DNA of 35,455 nt from Gammaproteobacteria bacterium (GCA_016194665.1 JACQBD010000105.1:1-35455); one strand, 5' to 3'. Numbered from the stretch's first letter, positions 8,996-18,213 are shown. The notes: generated from the sequence alone by a model not told the origin. A program made the numbers and translations.

Positions 8996-10888
8996 ATGCC
9001 ATTAATACGTTTCGATAAAGTTTCGTTGGCCTATGGCCATCGGCCGTTGCTAAAAAACGCGCAGCTCGAAATCCGCCGCGGCGAACGCGTGTGTCTGCTC
9101 GGGCGCAACGGCGAGGGCAAGTCATCGTTGATACGTTTAATGAGCGGCGAAGCCACGCCCGATGACGGCAGTATCTGGATTCGCCCCGGCGCGCGCATCG
9201 CGCATTTGGCCCAAGAAGTCAGTCCCGACAGCGATGAAACCGTGTTCGACATCGTCGCCGGCGGTCTGGCCGGTATCGGCCAATTGATCTCGCAATATCA
9301 TCACACCGCCATCGAGCTCGCGCAGGCGCCGACGCCGGCATTGACGCAACGTTTGGCGGAATTACAGCACGCTCTGGAAGCCGGTGACGGTTGGAGTTTG
9401 GAACAGCGCGTGGAGATGGTGCTGTCGCGGCTTAATCTGAACGGCGATATCAGCATGCACGCGCTTTCCGGCGGCTGGCGCCGACGCGTTATGTTAGGAC
9501 GCGCCTTGGTTTGCGAACCGGATTTGCTGTTGCTCGATGAGCCGACCAATCATCTCGATATCGAAGTCATTACCTGGCTGGAAGAATTTCTCATGAATTA
9601 TTCCGGCGCGTTGTTGTTCGTCAGCCACGATCGCGCGTTTTTGAAACGTTTGGCGACGCGCATCGTCGAGCTCGATCGCGGTGCGCTCACTTCCTGGCCG
9701 GGAAATTACGACGATTATCTGCGTCGCAAGCAAGATCAATTGGCGACGGAAGCACAGCACAATGCATTGTTCGACAAGAAGCTGTCGCAGGAAGAAGCCT
9801 GGATACGTCAAGGCGTAAAGGCGCGGCGCACGCGCAACGAAGGCCGGGTGCGTGCACTCGAAGCCTTGCGCGAAACGCGCCGCCAACGCCGCGAGCGCGT
9901 GGGCAAGGTGGATTTACGGTTGGAGCAGGGCGAAACATCCGGCCAACTGGTGTTCGAGGCCGAACACGTGGATTTTAATTTCGGCGATACCGCGGTCATA
10001 AAAGATTTCTCGGTGCGTATCATGCGCGGCGATCGCATCGGCATCGTCGGTCCTAACGGCGCCGGCAAATCCACGTTGATTAAACTTTTGCTGGGGGAAC
10101 TCGCGCCCACGCGCGGGCAACTGCGCCGTGGCACCAAACTGCAGGTCGCGTATTTCGATCAACAACGCGAATTGCTCGAGCCGAACGCGATGCTGATGGA
10201 CAGCGTCGGCGAAGGCAGCCACACGGTCACGATTAACGGCCGCAGCCAGCACGTGGCCGGCTACTTACAGAGTTTTTTATTTCCGCCGGAACGTTTGCGT
10301 TCGCCGGTCAGCACGCTTTCCGGCGGCGAGCGCAATCGTCTGATGCTCGCGCGCTTATTCGCGCGTCCGGCGAATCTGTTGGTGATGGACGAACCGACCA
10401 ACGATCTCGACGTGGAAACTTTGGAGCTGTTGGAGGAATTGCTGTTTGAATATCAAGGCACGCTGTTGCTGGTGAGTCATGATCGCGCGTTTCTGGATAA
10501 CGCCGTCACCAGCACGCTGGTGTTCGAGAGCAACGGTCGCGTAGGCGAATACGTCGGTGGATACACGGATTGGCTGCGCCAGAAAAAACCACCGCCCAAA
10601 TCCGAAGCGCTCGCTAAAACCGACAAGACCGCGCCGGCGCCGGAAACGCTGCGCGCCAAAACACGCAAGCTTTCTTATAAGGAGCAACGCGAGCTAGACG
10701 CCTTGCCTAAAAAAATTGAAACGCTGGAAGCGGAGCAAACGCGCTTACAAGCATCGGCCAGTGTTCCCGCTTTCTATCAACAAGCGGCCAATGACATTAG
10801 CGCGGCGCTGGCACGTTTGGAAATACTGACGCGCGAACTGGAGAACTGTTATGCGCGTTGGGCCGAGTTGGAATCTCAGAATAAATGA
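8996..10888 (+). CDS. uup: ABC-F family ATPase Uup
   Basis: Two ABC domains (GRNGEGKSSLIR / LSGGWRRRVMLGRAL / [24 protein letters not shown] / LSGGERNRLMLARLF / DEPTNDLD) plus C-terminal Uup coiled coil (LSYKEQRELDALPKKIETLEAE). Confidence 0.95.
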   Translation: MPLIRFDKVSLAYGHRPLLKNAQLEIRRGERVCLLGRNGEGKSSLIRLMSGEATPDDGSIWIRPGARIAHLAQEVSPDSDETVFDIVAGGLAGIGQLISQYHHTAIELAQAPTPALTQRLAELQHALEAGDGWSLEQRVEMVLSRLNLNGDISMHALSGGWRRRVMLGRALVCEPDLLLLDEPTNHLDIEVITWLEEFLMNYSGALLFVSHDRAFLKRLATRIVELDRGALTSWPGNYDDYLRRKQDQLATEAQHNALFDKKLSQEEAWIRQGVKARRTRNEGRVRALEALRETRRQRRERVGKVDLRLEQGETSGQLVFEAEHVDFNFGDTAVIKDFSVRIMRGDRIGIVGPNGAGKSTLIKLLLGELAPTRGQLRRGTKLQVAYFDQQRELLEPNAMLMDSVGEGSHTVTINGRSQHVAGYLQSFLFPPERLRSPVSTLSGGERNRLMLARLFARPANLLVMDEPTNDLDVETLELLEELLFEYQGTLLLVSHDRAFLDNAVTSTLVFESNGRVGEYVGGYTDWLRQKKPPPKSEALAKTDKTAPAPETLRAKTRKLSYKEQRELDALPKKIETLEAEQTRLQASASVPAFYQQAANDISAALARLEILTRELENCYARWAELESQNK

Positions 10889-10896
10889 AGACCTGC

Positions 10897-11661
10897 TTAG
10901 CGCGACATCGACGCTAAAAATATTTCTCTGAATTTTTCCAATTGTGACGGATCGACATCCGACACCGCCCAAAAAGCCATGCCATTGTGAATCCAATGTG
11001 TCAGGTAATAGCCTTGTCTCGTTAAACGTTCCGGGGATATGTCTTTTCTATTACCGAGCGGTGCAATGAAAAGATTGATGATGTGTTGGCGATGACGATA
11101 CACCAATGCCGCCGTCGAACGATGATTGAAATAATCCATGCGCCCACCGATCAACGGGAAACCCTCGGTCGTCAGATCGAACACCGGCGGAGAAAAATCC
11201 AGCTTACCGTTGAACCAGGGTTTGACTGTATGCAGATCGGATGAAGCCACGTCCGTTGAATGCGCCACTTGCAGCGAACGCACGTGGTTAGAAATTAATT
11301 CATCCATGAGCCGATCGTTGGCGGATGGCAACATGAAATAAAGACCGGTACTCCAAGCGATGGCGATAATCGACGCCAAGACTGCGCCGAAGTTCAGCCA
11401 GCTCCAGGCGCGGAGCGGCGCATGCGATTTTTGTAGCGCAGCAGATGGTAACGCTAGCTTGATGCGCTGGGCGAGATGATTCGGCGCCTTGAAATAAGCC
11501 GCGTCATTTTTTAGAGCCGTACGAAGTTTAGTGTGTTCGGCATATTGCGTTTGGCAGCGAACGCAATTGGGTAAATGTTGTTCGATTGCCAGTGCCTCGC
11601 GTAAAGCCAGCTCACGATCGACATAAGCGGACATCAAGTCTTGGATTTCTTTACATTCCAT
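10897..11661 (-). CDS. anti-sigma factor, zinc-finger type with transmembrane segment
   Basis: Start set at ATG 11661 (MECKEIQDLMSAYVDRELALREALAIEQHLPNCVRCQTQY, HxxxCxxC); TM LNFGAVLASIIAIAWSTGLYFML; adjacent to an ECF sigma gene. Confidence 0.88.
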   Translation of the reverse strand: MECKEIQDLMSAYVDRELALREALAIEQHLPNCVRCQTQYAEHTKLRTALKNDAAYFKAPNHLAQRIKLALPSAALQKSHAPLRAWSWLNFGAVLASIIAIAWSTGLYFMLPSANDRLMDELISNHVRSLQVAHSTDVASSDLHTVKPWFNGKLDFSPPVFDLTTEGFPLIGGRMDYFNHRSTAALVYRHRQHIINLFIAPLGNRKDISPERLTRQGYYLTHWIHNGMAFWAVSDVDPSQLEKFREIFLASMSR

Positions 11662-12202
11662 CGCAGGCCTCCGGCGGCACTGGTTTGAAATGCGCCAGCA
11701 GTAACTTGCGTCCACGCGCTAGGCGCGACATGACCGTGCCAATCGGAAGTTCGGCGATGTCGGCAATCTCTTTGTAAGAGAAGTCTTCCAGGTCACGCAA
11801 TACAATCATCTCGCGAAATTCCACCGGCAATTTTTCCAATGCCTCGTTTAATACTCTTAAATCGTCGCGCCGCGACAGAATGGATTCAGGATTGTTCAGC
11901 GGCATATTGACAGGCTGACCTTCGTAGCTGTGAGACTCTTCATCGAAGGGCGTATCCGATTTGTGCGTCCGCTGTTGTTGCAAGCGGGTGTAACAAGTAT
12001 TACGCACGATGCCGAGCAGCCACGCGCGCCCATGATCGCCGCGAAAACTATCGAAAAATTTGAAAGCGCGTAAATAGCTTTCCTGCACTGCATCCTCGGC
12101 GTCATGCTCGTTGCGGGTTAACCAACGCGCCAAGTTATACGCCGCATTTAAATGGGGCAGCACAAATTCCTCGAAGCGCTGATTTTTGGTGTGCTCGCTC
12201 AT
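11651..12202 (-). CDS. ECF-type RNA polymerase sigma factor
   Basis: LPHLNAAYNLARWLTRNEHDAEDAVQESYLRAFKFFDSFRG (sigma-2), LPVEFREMIVLRDLEDFSYKEIADIAELPIGTVMSRLARGRKLL (sigma-4). Confidence 0.94.
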   Translation of the reverse strand: MSEHTKNQRFEEFVLPHLNAAYNLARWLTRNEHDAEDAVQESYLRAFKFFDSFRGDHGRAWLLGIVRNTCYTRLQQQRTHKSDTPFDEESHSYEGQPVNMPLNNPESILSRRDDLRVLNEALEKLPVEFREMIVLRDLEDFSYKEIADIAELPIGTVMSRLARGRKLLLAHFKPVPPEACDGM

Positions 12203-12252
12203 CGGTTCAAGTGTATGGATGTATACCGCCGGAAGAACGATTTTATTCCCGT

Positions 12253-12274
12253 CGCTGAATTCTTATTTTCAGCG
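12253..12274. promoter_or_regulatory. inverted repeat in the divergent intergenic region (possible operator or hairpin)
   Basis: CGCTGAA (12253-12259) - 8 nt - TTCAGCG (12268-12274), exact 7-bp arms between the ECF sigma and metallophosphoesterase starts. Confidence 0.35.
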
Positions 12275-12344
12275 GGAATATTCGCGTTGCCAAAACAGTA
12301 AAGCAGATTACATATCCTTCCCAACCGATACAAGGAGAACCTCC

Positions 12345-13250
12345 GTGAAAAAATACGATAGGCGCGATTTTTTAAAACTGGCGGGAATAGGCGGCGTGGT
12401 ATTTGCTTCCGGCTTGCACCGCTTAGCCGGCGCCGCCGACAAGGCGACCGGCGCCAACACCGCCTACGACGATTTTTATTTCGTTCAGCTTTCGGATACG
12501 CATTGGGGTTTCGAGGGCGCGCCCAATCCCGACGCCAAAGTAACGCTTAAGAAAGCCATTGCCGCGGTCAACAGTTTGGCCGAACCGCCTGACTTCATCG
12601 TGTTCACCGGCGATCTTACTCACACCACCGACGATCCCAAGCTGCGCCGAAAACGCATGGCGGAATTTCGCGACATTGTCGCCGAACTCAAAGTAAAAAA
12701 CGTGCGCTTCATGCCGGGCGAACACGACGCTTCCTTGGATAAGGGCGAGGCCTATCAAGAATTTTTTGGCAAGACGCATTACAGCTTCGATCACAAGGGC
12801 GTGCACTTCATCGTGCTCGATAATGTTTCCGATCCGGCCGCCAATATCGGCGAGGCGCAATTGCAATGGCTTGGCGCCGATCTGAAGCAATTATCCGCGG
12901 ACGCGAACATCGTGGTGTTCACGCATCGACCCTTGTTCGATCTTTATCCGCAATGGGACTGGGCCACGCGCGACGGCGCCAAGGCGGTGGAGTTGTTGCT
13001 GCCGCATCCTCACGTGACGGTGTTTTATGGACACATCCATCAAGAACATCATCACATGACCGGACACATTCCGCATCATGCCGCCAAGTCGTTGATCTTT
13101 CCCTTGCCGGCGCCCGGTTCTCAACCCAAGCGCGCGCCATTGCCGTGGGACGCAGCGCATCCTTACAGCGGCTTGGGATTTCGTGAAGTCGAGGCAGAAA
13201 TTAAAACAACCGAATACGTTATTACCGAGTTGCCGGTACAGAAAGGATAG
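12345..13250 (+). CDS. Tat-exported metallophosphoesterase (calcineurin-like fold)
   Basis: GTG start at 12345 after AAGGAGAACCTCC; Tat signal YDRRDFLKLAGIGGVVFASG; metal motifs SDTHW, FTGDLTH, PGEHD, FTHRPLF, YGHIHQEHHH. The track ORF start (12186) is upstream of this RBS. Confidence 0.9.
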   Translation: MKKYDRRDFLKLAGIGGVVFASGLHRLAGAADKATGANTAYDDFYFVQLSDTHWGFEGAPNPDAKVTLKKAIAAVNSLAEPPDFIVFTGDLTHTTDDPKLRRKRMAEFRDIVAELKVKNVRFMPGEHDASLDKGEAYQEFFGKTHYSFDHKGVHFIVLDNVSDPAANIGEAQLQWLGADLKQLSADANIVVFTHRPLFDLYPQWDWATRDGAKAVELLLPHPHVTVFYGHIHQEHHHMTGHIPHHAAKSLIFPLPAPGSQPKRAPLPWDAAHPYSGLGFREVEAEIKTTEYVITELPVQKG

Positions 13251-13254
13251 CGAC

Positions 13255-13620
13255 ATGAAATTCAAATCGTACGGATTTTTTTTAATCGTTGTCATGATGT
13301 TATATGTGAATGCGAACACGGCGCAGGCGTCTGCTCCTGTGGCGGAGCAAGTTATCAAGATTACGTCGAAGAAGTTCGATTACACGCCGAATCGAATCAC
13401 TCTCAAGAAAGGAGTAGCGGTGGTGCTGGAGTTGACCGCGGGCGATGTGGTGATGGGCTTTAATGCGCCGGACTTGGGCGCACGCGCGGATATTATTCCC
13501 GGCAAAGTGACGCGCGTGCGCATTGTGCCCAACAAAGCAGGAAGCTTTGTTTTTTTCTGCGATATCTTTTGCGGGTCCGGACATGAAGACATGAGCGGAA
13601 TGATCACGGTGATTGAGTAG
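13255..13620 (+). CDS. cupredoxin-domain protein with CuA-like C-x3-C-x3-H-x2-M motif
   Basis: Signal peptide; DVVMGFNAPDLGARADIIPGKVTRVRIVPNKAGSFVFFCDIFCGSGHEDMSGMI; 4 bp downstream of the phosphoesterase stop. Confidence 0.88.
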   Translation: MKFKSYGFFLIVVMMLYVNANTAQASAPVAEQVIKITSKKFDYTPNRITLKKGVAVVLELTAGDVVMGFNAPDLGARADIIPGKVTRVRIVPNKAGSFVFFCDIFCGSGHEDMSGMITVIE

Positions 13621-13771
13621 ATGAGATGCGGATGGCGGCCAATCGAAAACTAGCGCGTTTGGCGAAAACTCGGGCGTTGGGGTATATTGGCGTTTGGCAT
13701 GGAATTGTATGAGAACGCGTTTGCGTTTCTTTGATGCCATGCCATATTTCAACGCACGAGGTTTTTTTATC

Positions 13772-14065
13772 ATGGGAATTCCAGAACGCGATGGCGACGG
13801 TTATCTGATCGACCGTGATGCGTGGACGCCAGAAATTGCCCGCAGCATGGCGGAACTCGATGGGGTAATGCTCGATGAAGTACGCTGGAGCCACATCACC
13901 AAGGCGCGCGATTATTATCAGGAATTCGGCGTGGTGCCGCCGATACGCAAGTTCGCCAAGTACGTGGGCGAAGACCAGAAAGATATCTTTAAGTTGTGGA
14001 TGACCGGGCCGATGAAACCTATTACTAAGTATGGCGGCTTGCCCAAGCCTACTGGCTGCGTTTGA
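13772..14065 (+). CDS. TusE/DsrC/DsvC family sulfur relay protein
   Basis: DRDAWTPEIARSMAELDGVMLDEVRWSHITKARDYYQEFGVVPPIRKFAKYV...LPKPTGCV: conserved C-terminal Cys arm; start at ATG 13772. Confidence 0.92.
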   Translation: MGIPERDGDGYLIDRDAWTPEIARSMAELDGVMLDEVRWSHITKARDYYQEFGVVPPIRKFAKYVGEDQKDIFKLWMTGPMKPITKYGGLPKPTGCV

Positions 14066-14088
14066 GGACGACTGGAAAACCTGGTAAA

Positions 14089-14115
14089 CCCTAGGCTTTT
14101 CAACAATGCCTAGGG
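14089..14115. other. hairpin downstream of the tusE-like gene
   Basis: CCCTAGGC (14089-14096) and GCCTAGGG (14108-14115), exact 8-bp stem, 11-nt loop, no following T-tract. Confidence 0.5.
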
Positions 14116-14339
14116 CGTTGGCAGAAATGAGGGAGAATTCGCCGGTCATACACCCTTAACCGGCTAAAAGCGCGAAAACAGTAGTGGCTTTTGCAATCGG
14201 CTCGTGTATAGTTGGCTTATTGCAGTGCATTCCTTGTAGTTAGTTCGGAAGTCCTCCAGTTTCTTCGGCAGTCACTCCCGTAATTGTGCTTTAGGAACGA
14301 CCTGCAAAACATCGCAACCAACTAAACAGAGGTATTTCC

Positions 14340-14543
14340 GTGATTACAGGAACAGTAAAATGGTTTAACGACGCCAAAGGTTTTGGCTTTATCACCCCTT
14401 CCGACGGCAGCAAGGATGTGTTCGTGCATCATTCCGCAATCCAAGGCAGTGGTTTTAAATCTTTAACCGAAGGTCAGCAGGTGAAGTTTGAGCTGCAACA
14501 GGGCCCCAAGGGTCCGTCAGCCGCCAACGTACAACCGGCTTAA
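14340..14543 (+). CDS. CspA-family cold shock protein (GTG start)
   Basis: [66 protein letters not shown]1/RNP2 motifs. Confidence 0.96.
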   Translation: MITGTVKWFNDAKGFGFITPSDGSKDVFVHHSAIQGSGFKSLTEGQQVKFELQQGPKGPSAANVQPA

Positions 14544-14581
14544 AAATTTATACTGCGCAATAAGCAGCAGATTTAAATTAG

Positions 14582-14612
14582 AAACCCCGCCACGTGGCGG
14601 GGTTTTTTTTTC
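14582..14612 (+). terminator. intrinsic terminator after cold shock gene
   Basis: AAACCCCGCCACGTGGCGGGG followed by an uninterrupted T-tract; CCCCGCCACGTGGCGGGG (14585-14602) is a perfect palindrome. Confidence 0.92.
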
Positions 14613-14633
14613 GTGCGTCGTATTTGTGTTTTG

Positions 14634-14942
14634 TTAAGTAGCCGCGGCGGCGGGTTTTTTCCCGCGCGGACTCCAAATGGATTGGCCGGTGAGACCGCGG
14701 GCGTTTAATTGCTCGGTGCATTGCGTGGCGTAGGCCAGCACGTCTTTGCGCGATCCGCGTCGTTGACCGGTGATGGTCGAACGGCCGCTATCCAGAATGT
14801 AACGATACCAGTCCTGTTCGCGACCGCCGTCCGGCGCGTTGATTTTTTCCACGCTCGATACTTTAAACGGATGTGGAATTGCAGCACGGCTGGGAGTTTT
14901 GGCTGGGACAGGATTCGCGAGATCGGTCGTTGCTTGGCTCAT
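14634..14942 (-). CDS. small conserved-looking hypothetical protein
   Basis: 102-aa ORF, composition consistent with coding (AIPHPFKVSSVEKINAPDGGREQDWYRYILDSGRSTITGQRRGSRKDVLAYATQC); family not recognised. Confidence 0.6.
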   Translation of the reverse strand: MSQATTDLANPVPAKTPSRAAIPHPFKVSSVEKINAPDGGREQDWYRYILDSGRSTITGQRRGSRKDVLAYATQCTEQLNARGLTGQSIWSPRGKKPAAAAT

Positions 14943-15284
14943 TGTATTCTCAGGTTCCGGGGCAGTTATTAAATAGCCGCGCAGTATACCACAATCGACC
15001 GCTTGCGGATGATGTTATGTTTGAGTATCCATCTAATCTAAGTGGATATGGGACTGAACCAAAACCGGCAAAGTCAGCTTTTCAGCCACATTTAGCGTTC
15101 CACTCGGCGCGCGGTGAAGAATAGCGTAATTCTTTTTGACGTTATTCCGGCGAAGCAGCCATGGCATCCAGCCAAAATAATCTTTACACTTTCGTCCGGT
15201 GGCTGGGGTATGTAGCTGGTTTATCACGTTTAACCTCGCAGATTCCGCAGATCCAGTTTTAAAAAATAAGAATAGGAGCAGTGC

Positions 15285-17543
15285 ATGCTCGGAGCGCGCA
15301 GGAAATCTTGCCTGTTGTGGTTTGCGTTTTTTTCAAGTTTAACATTCATGATGGTAGTCAGTGTGCGCGCCGACGATACCCCCGTCGTGCGTGTGGGTGT
15401 GTTTGAAAATCCTCCCATCGTATCCATTCGTGATCCCGCGCACCCGCAAGGTATCGCCATCGATGTGTTGGATTATGTCGCGGAGCACGAATCGTGGCGC
15501 GTTCAATATATTCCCGCCGCGTGGGGTGAGTTGCTCAGACTGATGGATGCCGGCCAGCTCGACGTGTTGGTGGGCATCGCCTACAGCGAAGAGCGCGCGC
15601 GAAAATATAAATTCAATCGCGAAAGTCTGCTAGGAAATTGGGGAATTATTTATCGCCGCGCCAACGAAGTTATTCTTTCGCCGCTTGACCTAGAGAAAAA
15701 ACGCGTGGCACTGATGCGCGGCAGCATTCACAGCGATGTTTTCGTTAAGAGTTTGATGCAAGGATTCGATGTGGCGTTTACGCCGATATATGTAGAAAGC
15801 TATACCGAAGCACTGGAAGCGCTCGCGCAACGTCATGCCGACGCCGCCGTGGTCAATCGAACTTTTGGCGCGCTCAACGCGCAAAAGTACGATGTGGTGG
15901 AAACCGGCATCATTTTCAATCCGATCTATATTCACTACGCCAGTCCCAGCGGCGCCAGCCCCGGTTTATTACAAGCCATCGACAAACAGCTGACGATGCT
16001 GAAGGCCGATCCGCAATCGATCTATTATCGATCGCTCAAGCATTGGCTGGCGCTCCCCGCGTCGTCGCATTGGTCTCCGTGGCTGATATGGACAACGGTC
16101 GGGGTGCTGACAATATTGGCGCTGGTGACCGTCATTGCCATTCTCTTGCGCCATCAGGTGCAACGCAAAACCGGCGAGTTGCGTTTTAAAACCGAGCAAT
16201 TGCAAGACGAGATCGATCGGCGACGGCAAGCGCAAGAACGTTTAAATCGTATTGCCTATTTTGACGGTTTGACCGAGTTACCCAACCGCGAAGGTTTTCG
16301 GCAGGCACTGGCCCAAGCCTTCGATAAAACGCAGCGCAAACAAGCCTGGCTGGCGCTTTTATTTATCGATCTCGACCGACTCAAGCACGTGAATGACGAC
16401 ATGGGCCATGACGCCGGCGATCTCTTATTGAAAAAAGTCGCGCAACGTTTGCGCTCCAGTCTGCGCGACCAGGATCATTTGAGTCGTTTCGGCGGGGATG
16501 AGTTTGTCGTCATCGTTCAGGGAGCGCATGCGCCGCAAGACGCCGAACAAGTGGCTACGCGCATGCTGCGCTGTCTGGATGCGCCGATCGAGCTGGGCTC
16601 GTCACAGGTGTATGTGACTGCCAGCATCGGCATCGCGCTTTATCCGGACGATGCGCAAGATCCGGAAGTCTTGCTCAAGCATGCCGATACCGCCATGTAT
16701 CAAGCCAAGCAACAGGGGAAAAATCGCTATCTGTTTTATCATGCCCGCCAGTCGCCGCGCGCGGTTGAGCGCCTGGCTTCGGAAACGCGGCTGCGCCAAG
16801 CCTTGGAACGCGAGGAACTGCTATTGCATTATCAGCCCGTGGTCGACCTGAGCGATCGACGCATCGTCGGTGTCGAAGCATTATTGCGCTGGAACGATCC
16901 GCAGCGCGGCATGCTGTTGCCGGCGGATTTTCTGGCGCTCGCGGAAGACACCGGTCTTATCGTTCCCATCGGCGATTGGGTGCTGATGCAGAGTTGCGCG
17001 CAACTGCGCCGCTGGCGTGAGCAGGGCGTTCGGGACATGTGCCTGTGCGTGAATATTTCCAGCCGCCAAGTCGGCGATCATTTTATAAAAACCGTGGATC
17101 GCATTTTGCGCGAGTCATACTTATCGCCGGCCTTGTTGGAATTCGATATTGCCGAAAGTTTCATGCTGACGGTGGACGGCAAGGGACGGGATACGCTGCA
17201 TTGCTTGGATGAAATGGGAGTACGTCTGACCTTGGACGATTTCGGCACCGGCTATTCGAATTTAAATCATCTCAAGCAGTTGCCGTTTAAGCGGATTAAA
17301 ATCGACCGCTCTTTGGTGGCGAAAATTTCCGCCGAGCCTGAGGACATGAAAATTGCCGCAACCATCCTTATGATGGGCCAAGGCCTGGACTTGCAAGTAT
17401 TGGCTGAGGGCATCGAAACCGAACGGCAATTTGAATTTTTGCGCGACCGCAGCTGTGCGTTGGGACAGGGTAATTTATTTAGCCCAGCGTATGCGCCAGA
17501 GAAATTGTTAACCGCCTTGTTGTCTTCCAAGCCATGCCACTAA
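15285..17543 (+). CDS. GGDEF-EAL bifunctional c-di-GMP protein with N-terminal periplasmic solute-binding (SBP_bac_3-like) sensor domain
   Basis: Signal peptide; VRVGVFENPPIVSIRDPAHPQGIAIDVLDYVAE...QLDVLVGIAYSEERARKYKF; TM near WLIWTTVGVLTILALVTVIAILL; SRFGGDEFVVI; VGVEALLRW, LTLDDFGTGYSNL, VLAEGIETE. Confidence 0.95.
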   Translation: MLGARRKSCLLWFAFFSSLTFMMVVSVRADDTPVVRVGVFENPPIVSIRDPAHPQGIAIDVLDYVAEHESWRVQYIPAAWGELLRLMDAGQLDVLVGIAYSEERARKYKFNRESLLGNWGIIYRRANEVILSPLDLEKKRVALMRGSIHSDVFVKSLMQGFDVAFTPIYVESYTEALEALAQRHADAAVVNRTFGALNAQKYDVVETGIIFNPIYIHYASPSGASPGLLQAIDKQLTMLKADPQSIYYRSLKHWLALPASSHWSPWLIWTTVGVLTILALVTVIAILLRHQVQRKTGELRFKTEQLQDEIDRRRQAQERLNRIAYFDGLTELPNREGFRQALAQAFDKTQRKQAWLALLFIDLDRLKHVNDDMGHDAGDLLLKKVAQRLRSSLRDQDHLSRFGGDEFVVIVQGAHAPQDAEQVATRMLRCLDAPIELGSSQVYVTASIGIALYPDDAQDPEVLLKHADTAMYQAKQQGKNRYLFYHARQSPRAVERLASETRLRQALEREELLLHYQPVVDLSDRRIVGVEALLRWNDPQRGMLLPADFLALAEDTGLIVPIGDWVLMQSCAQLRRWREQGVRDMCLCVNISSRQVGDHFIKTVDRILRESYLSPALLEFDIAESFMLTVDGKGRDTLHCLDEMGVRLTLDDFGTGYSNLNHLKQLPFKRIKIDRSLVAKISAEPEDMKIAATILMMGQGLDLQVLAEGIETERQFEFLRDRSCALGQGNLFSPAYAPEKLLTALLSSKPCH

Positions 17544-17568
17544 TTTTTTTTGAAGATGATTTTTCATC

Positions 17569-18213
17569 ATGAAACCCACGCGAATTTTGCATTACTACGT
17601 CGATCCGATGTGCTCTTGGTGCTGGGGATTCGCGCCGGTGATGAGCCGAATTAAAACCGTCTACGCCGACCGAATCAACATCGCTTTAACGATGGGCGGC
17701 CTGCGCCCAGGCACGTCAGAAGCGGTTACCCCGCAATTCCGCGCCGAAATTTTGCGGCACTGGCGCGAGGTGCAAAACTTAACCGGTCAATCTTTCGCTT
17801 TTGACGGCGCGCTGCCGGAAAATTTTATTTACGATACAGAGCCTGCGAGTCGCGCGGTGATCGTCGTGGCCGGGCTGAATCCCGCGGCGACATTCGCCTA
17901 TCTCAAATCGATTCAAGCCGCGTTTTACACGCAGCGGCAGAATGTTACGCAAGCCGCTATCCTGGCGGCCTTGGCCGAGCCTTTTGAAATAAAGCCGGAG
18001 GTTTTTCTGGCGCAATTCGACGCCGAAGAAACTAAAAAGAAAACCCATACCCATTTCGTGCAAACGCGTCAGGCCGGCGTGCGTGGATTTCCCACGCTTA
18101 TCTTGCAAGCGGACTCGGATTCCCAATTGCTTGCCAATGGCTATCGTTCCTTCGAGCAACTGTATCCCGAGATCGACGCCTGGTTAACCGCCACGGCGCC
18201 GAGCGCTTCGTGA
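17569..18213 (+). CDS. DsbA family protein (FrnE-like thioredoxin fold)
   Basis: HYYVDPMCSWCWGFAPVMSRI (CxxC), GVRGFPTLILQ. Confidence 0.9.
   Translation: MKPTRILHYYVDPMCSWCWGFAPVMSRIKTVYADRINIALTMGGLRPGTSEAVTPQFRAEILRHWREVQNLTGQSFAFDGALPENFIYDTEPASRAVIVVAGLNPAATFAYLKSIQAAFYTQRQNVTQAAILAALAEPFEIKPEVFLAQFDAEETKKKTHTHFVQTRQAGVRGFPTLILQADSDSQLLANGYRSFEQLYPEIDAWLTATAPSAS

Noticed and set aside
9494-9886. 130-aa antisense ORF in uup
   Set aside because: Mirror frame of conserved ABC-F coding sequence.
12423-13358. Two 155-aa antisense ORFs over the phosphoesterase/cupredoxin
   Set aside because: No independent coding evidence; the sense proteins carry clear motifs.
13300-14149. Antisense ORFs of 157 and 181 aa
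   Set aside because: Shadow the cupredoxin and TusE-like genes; no RBS or motif.
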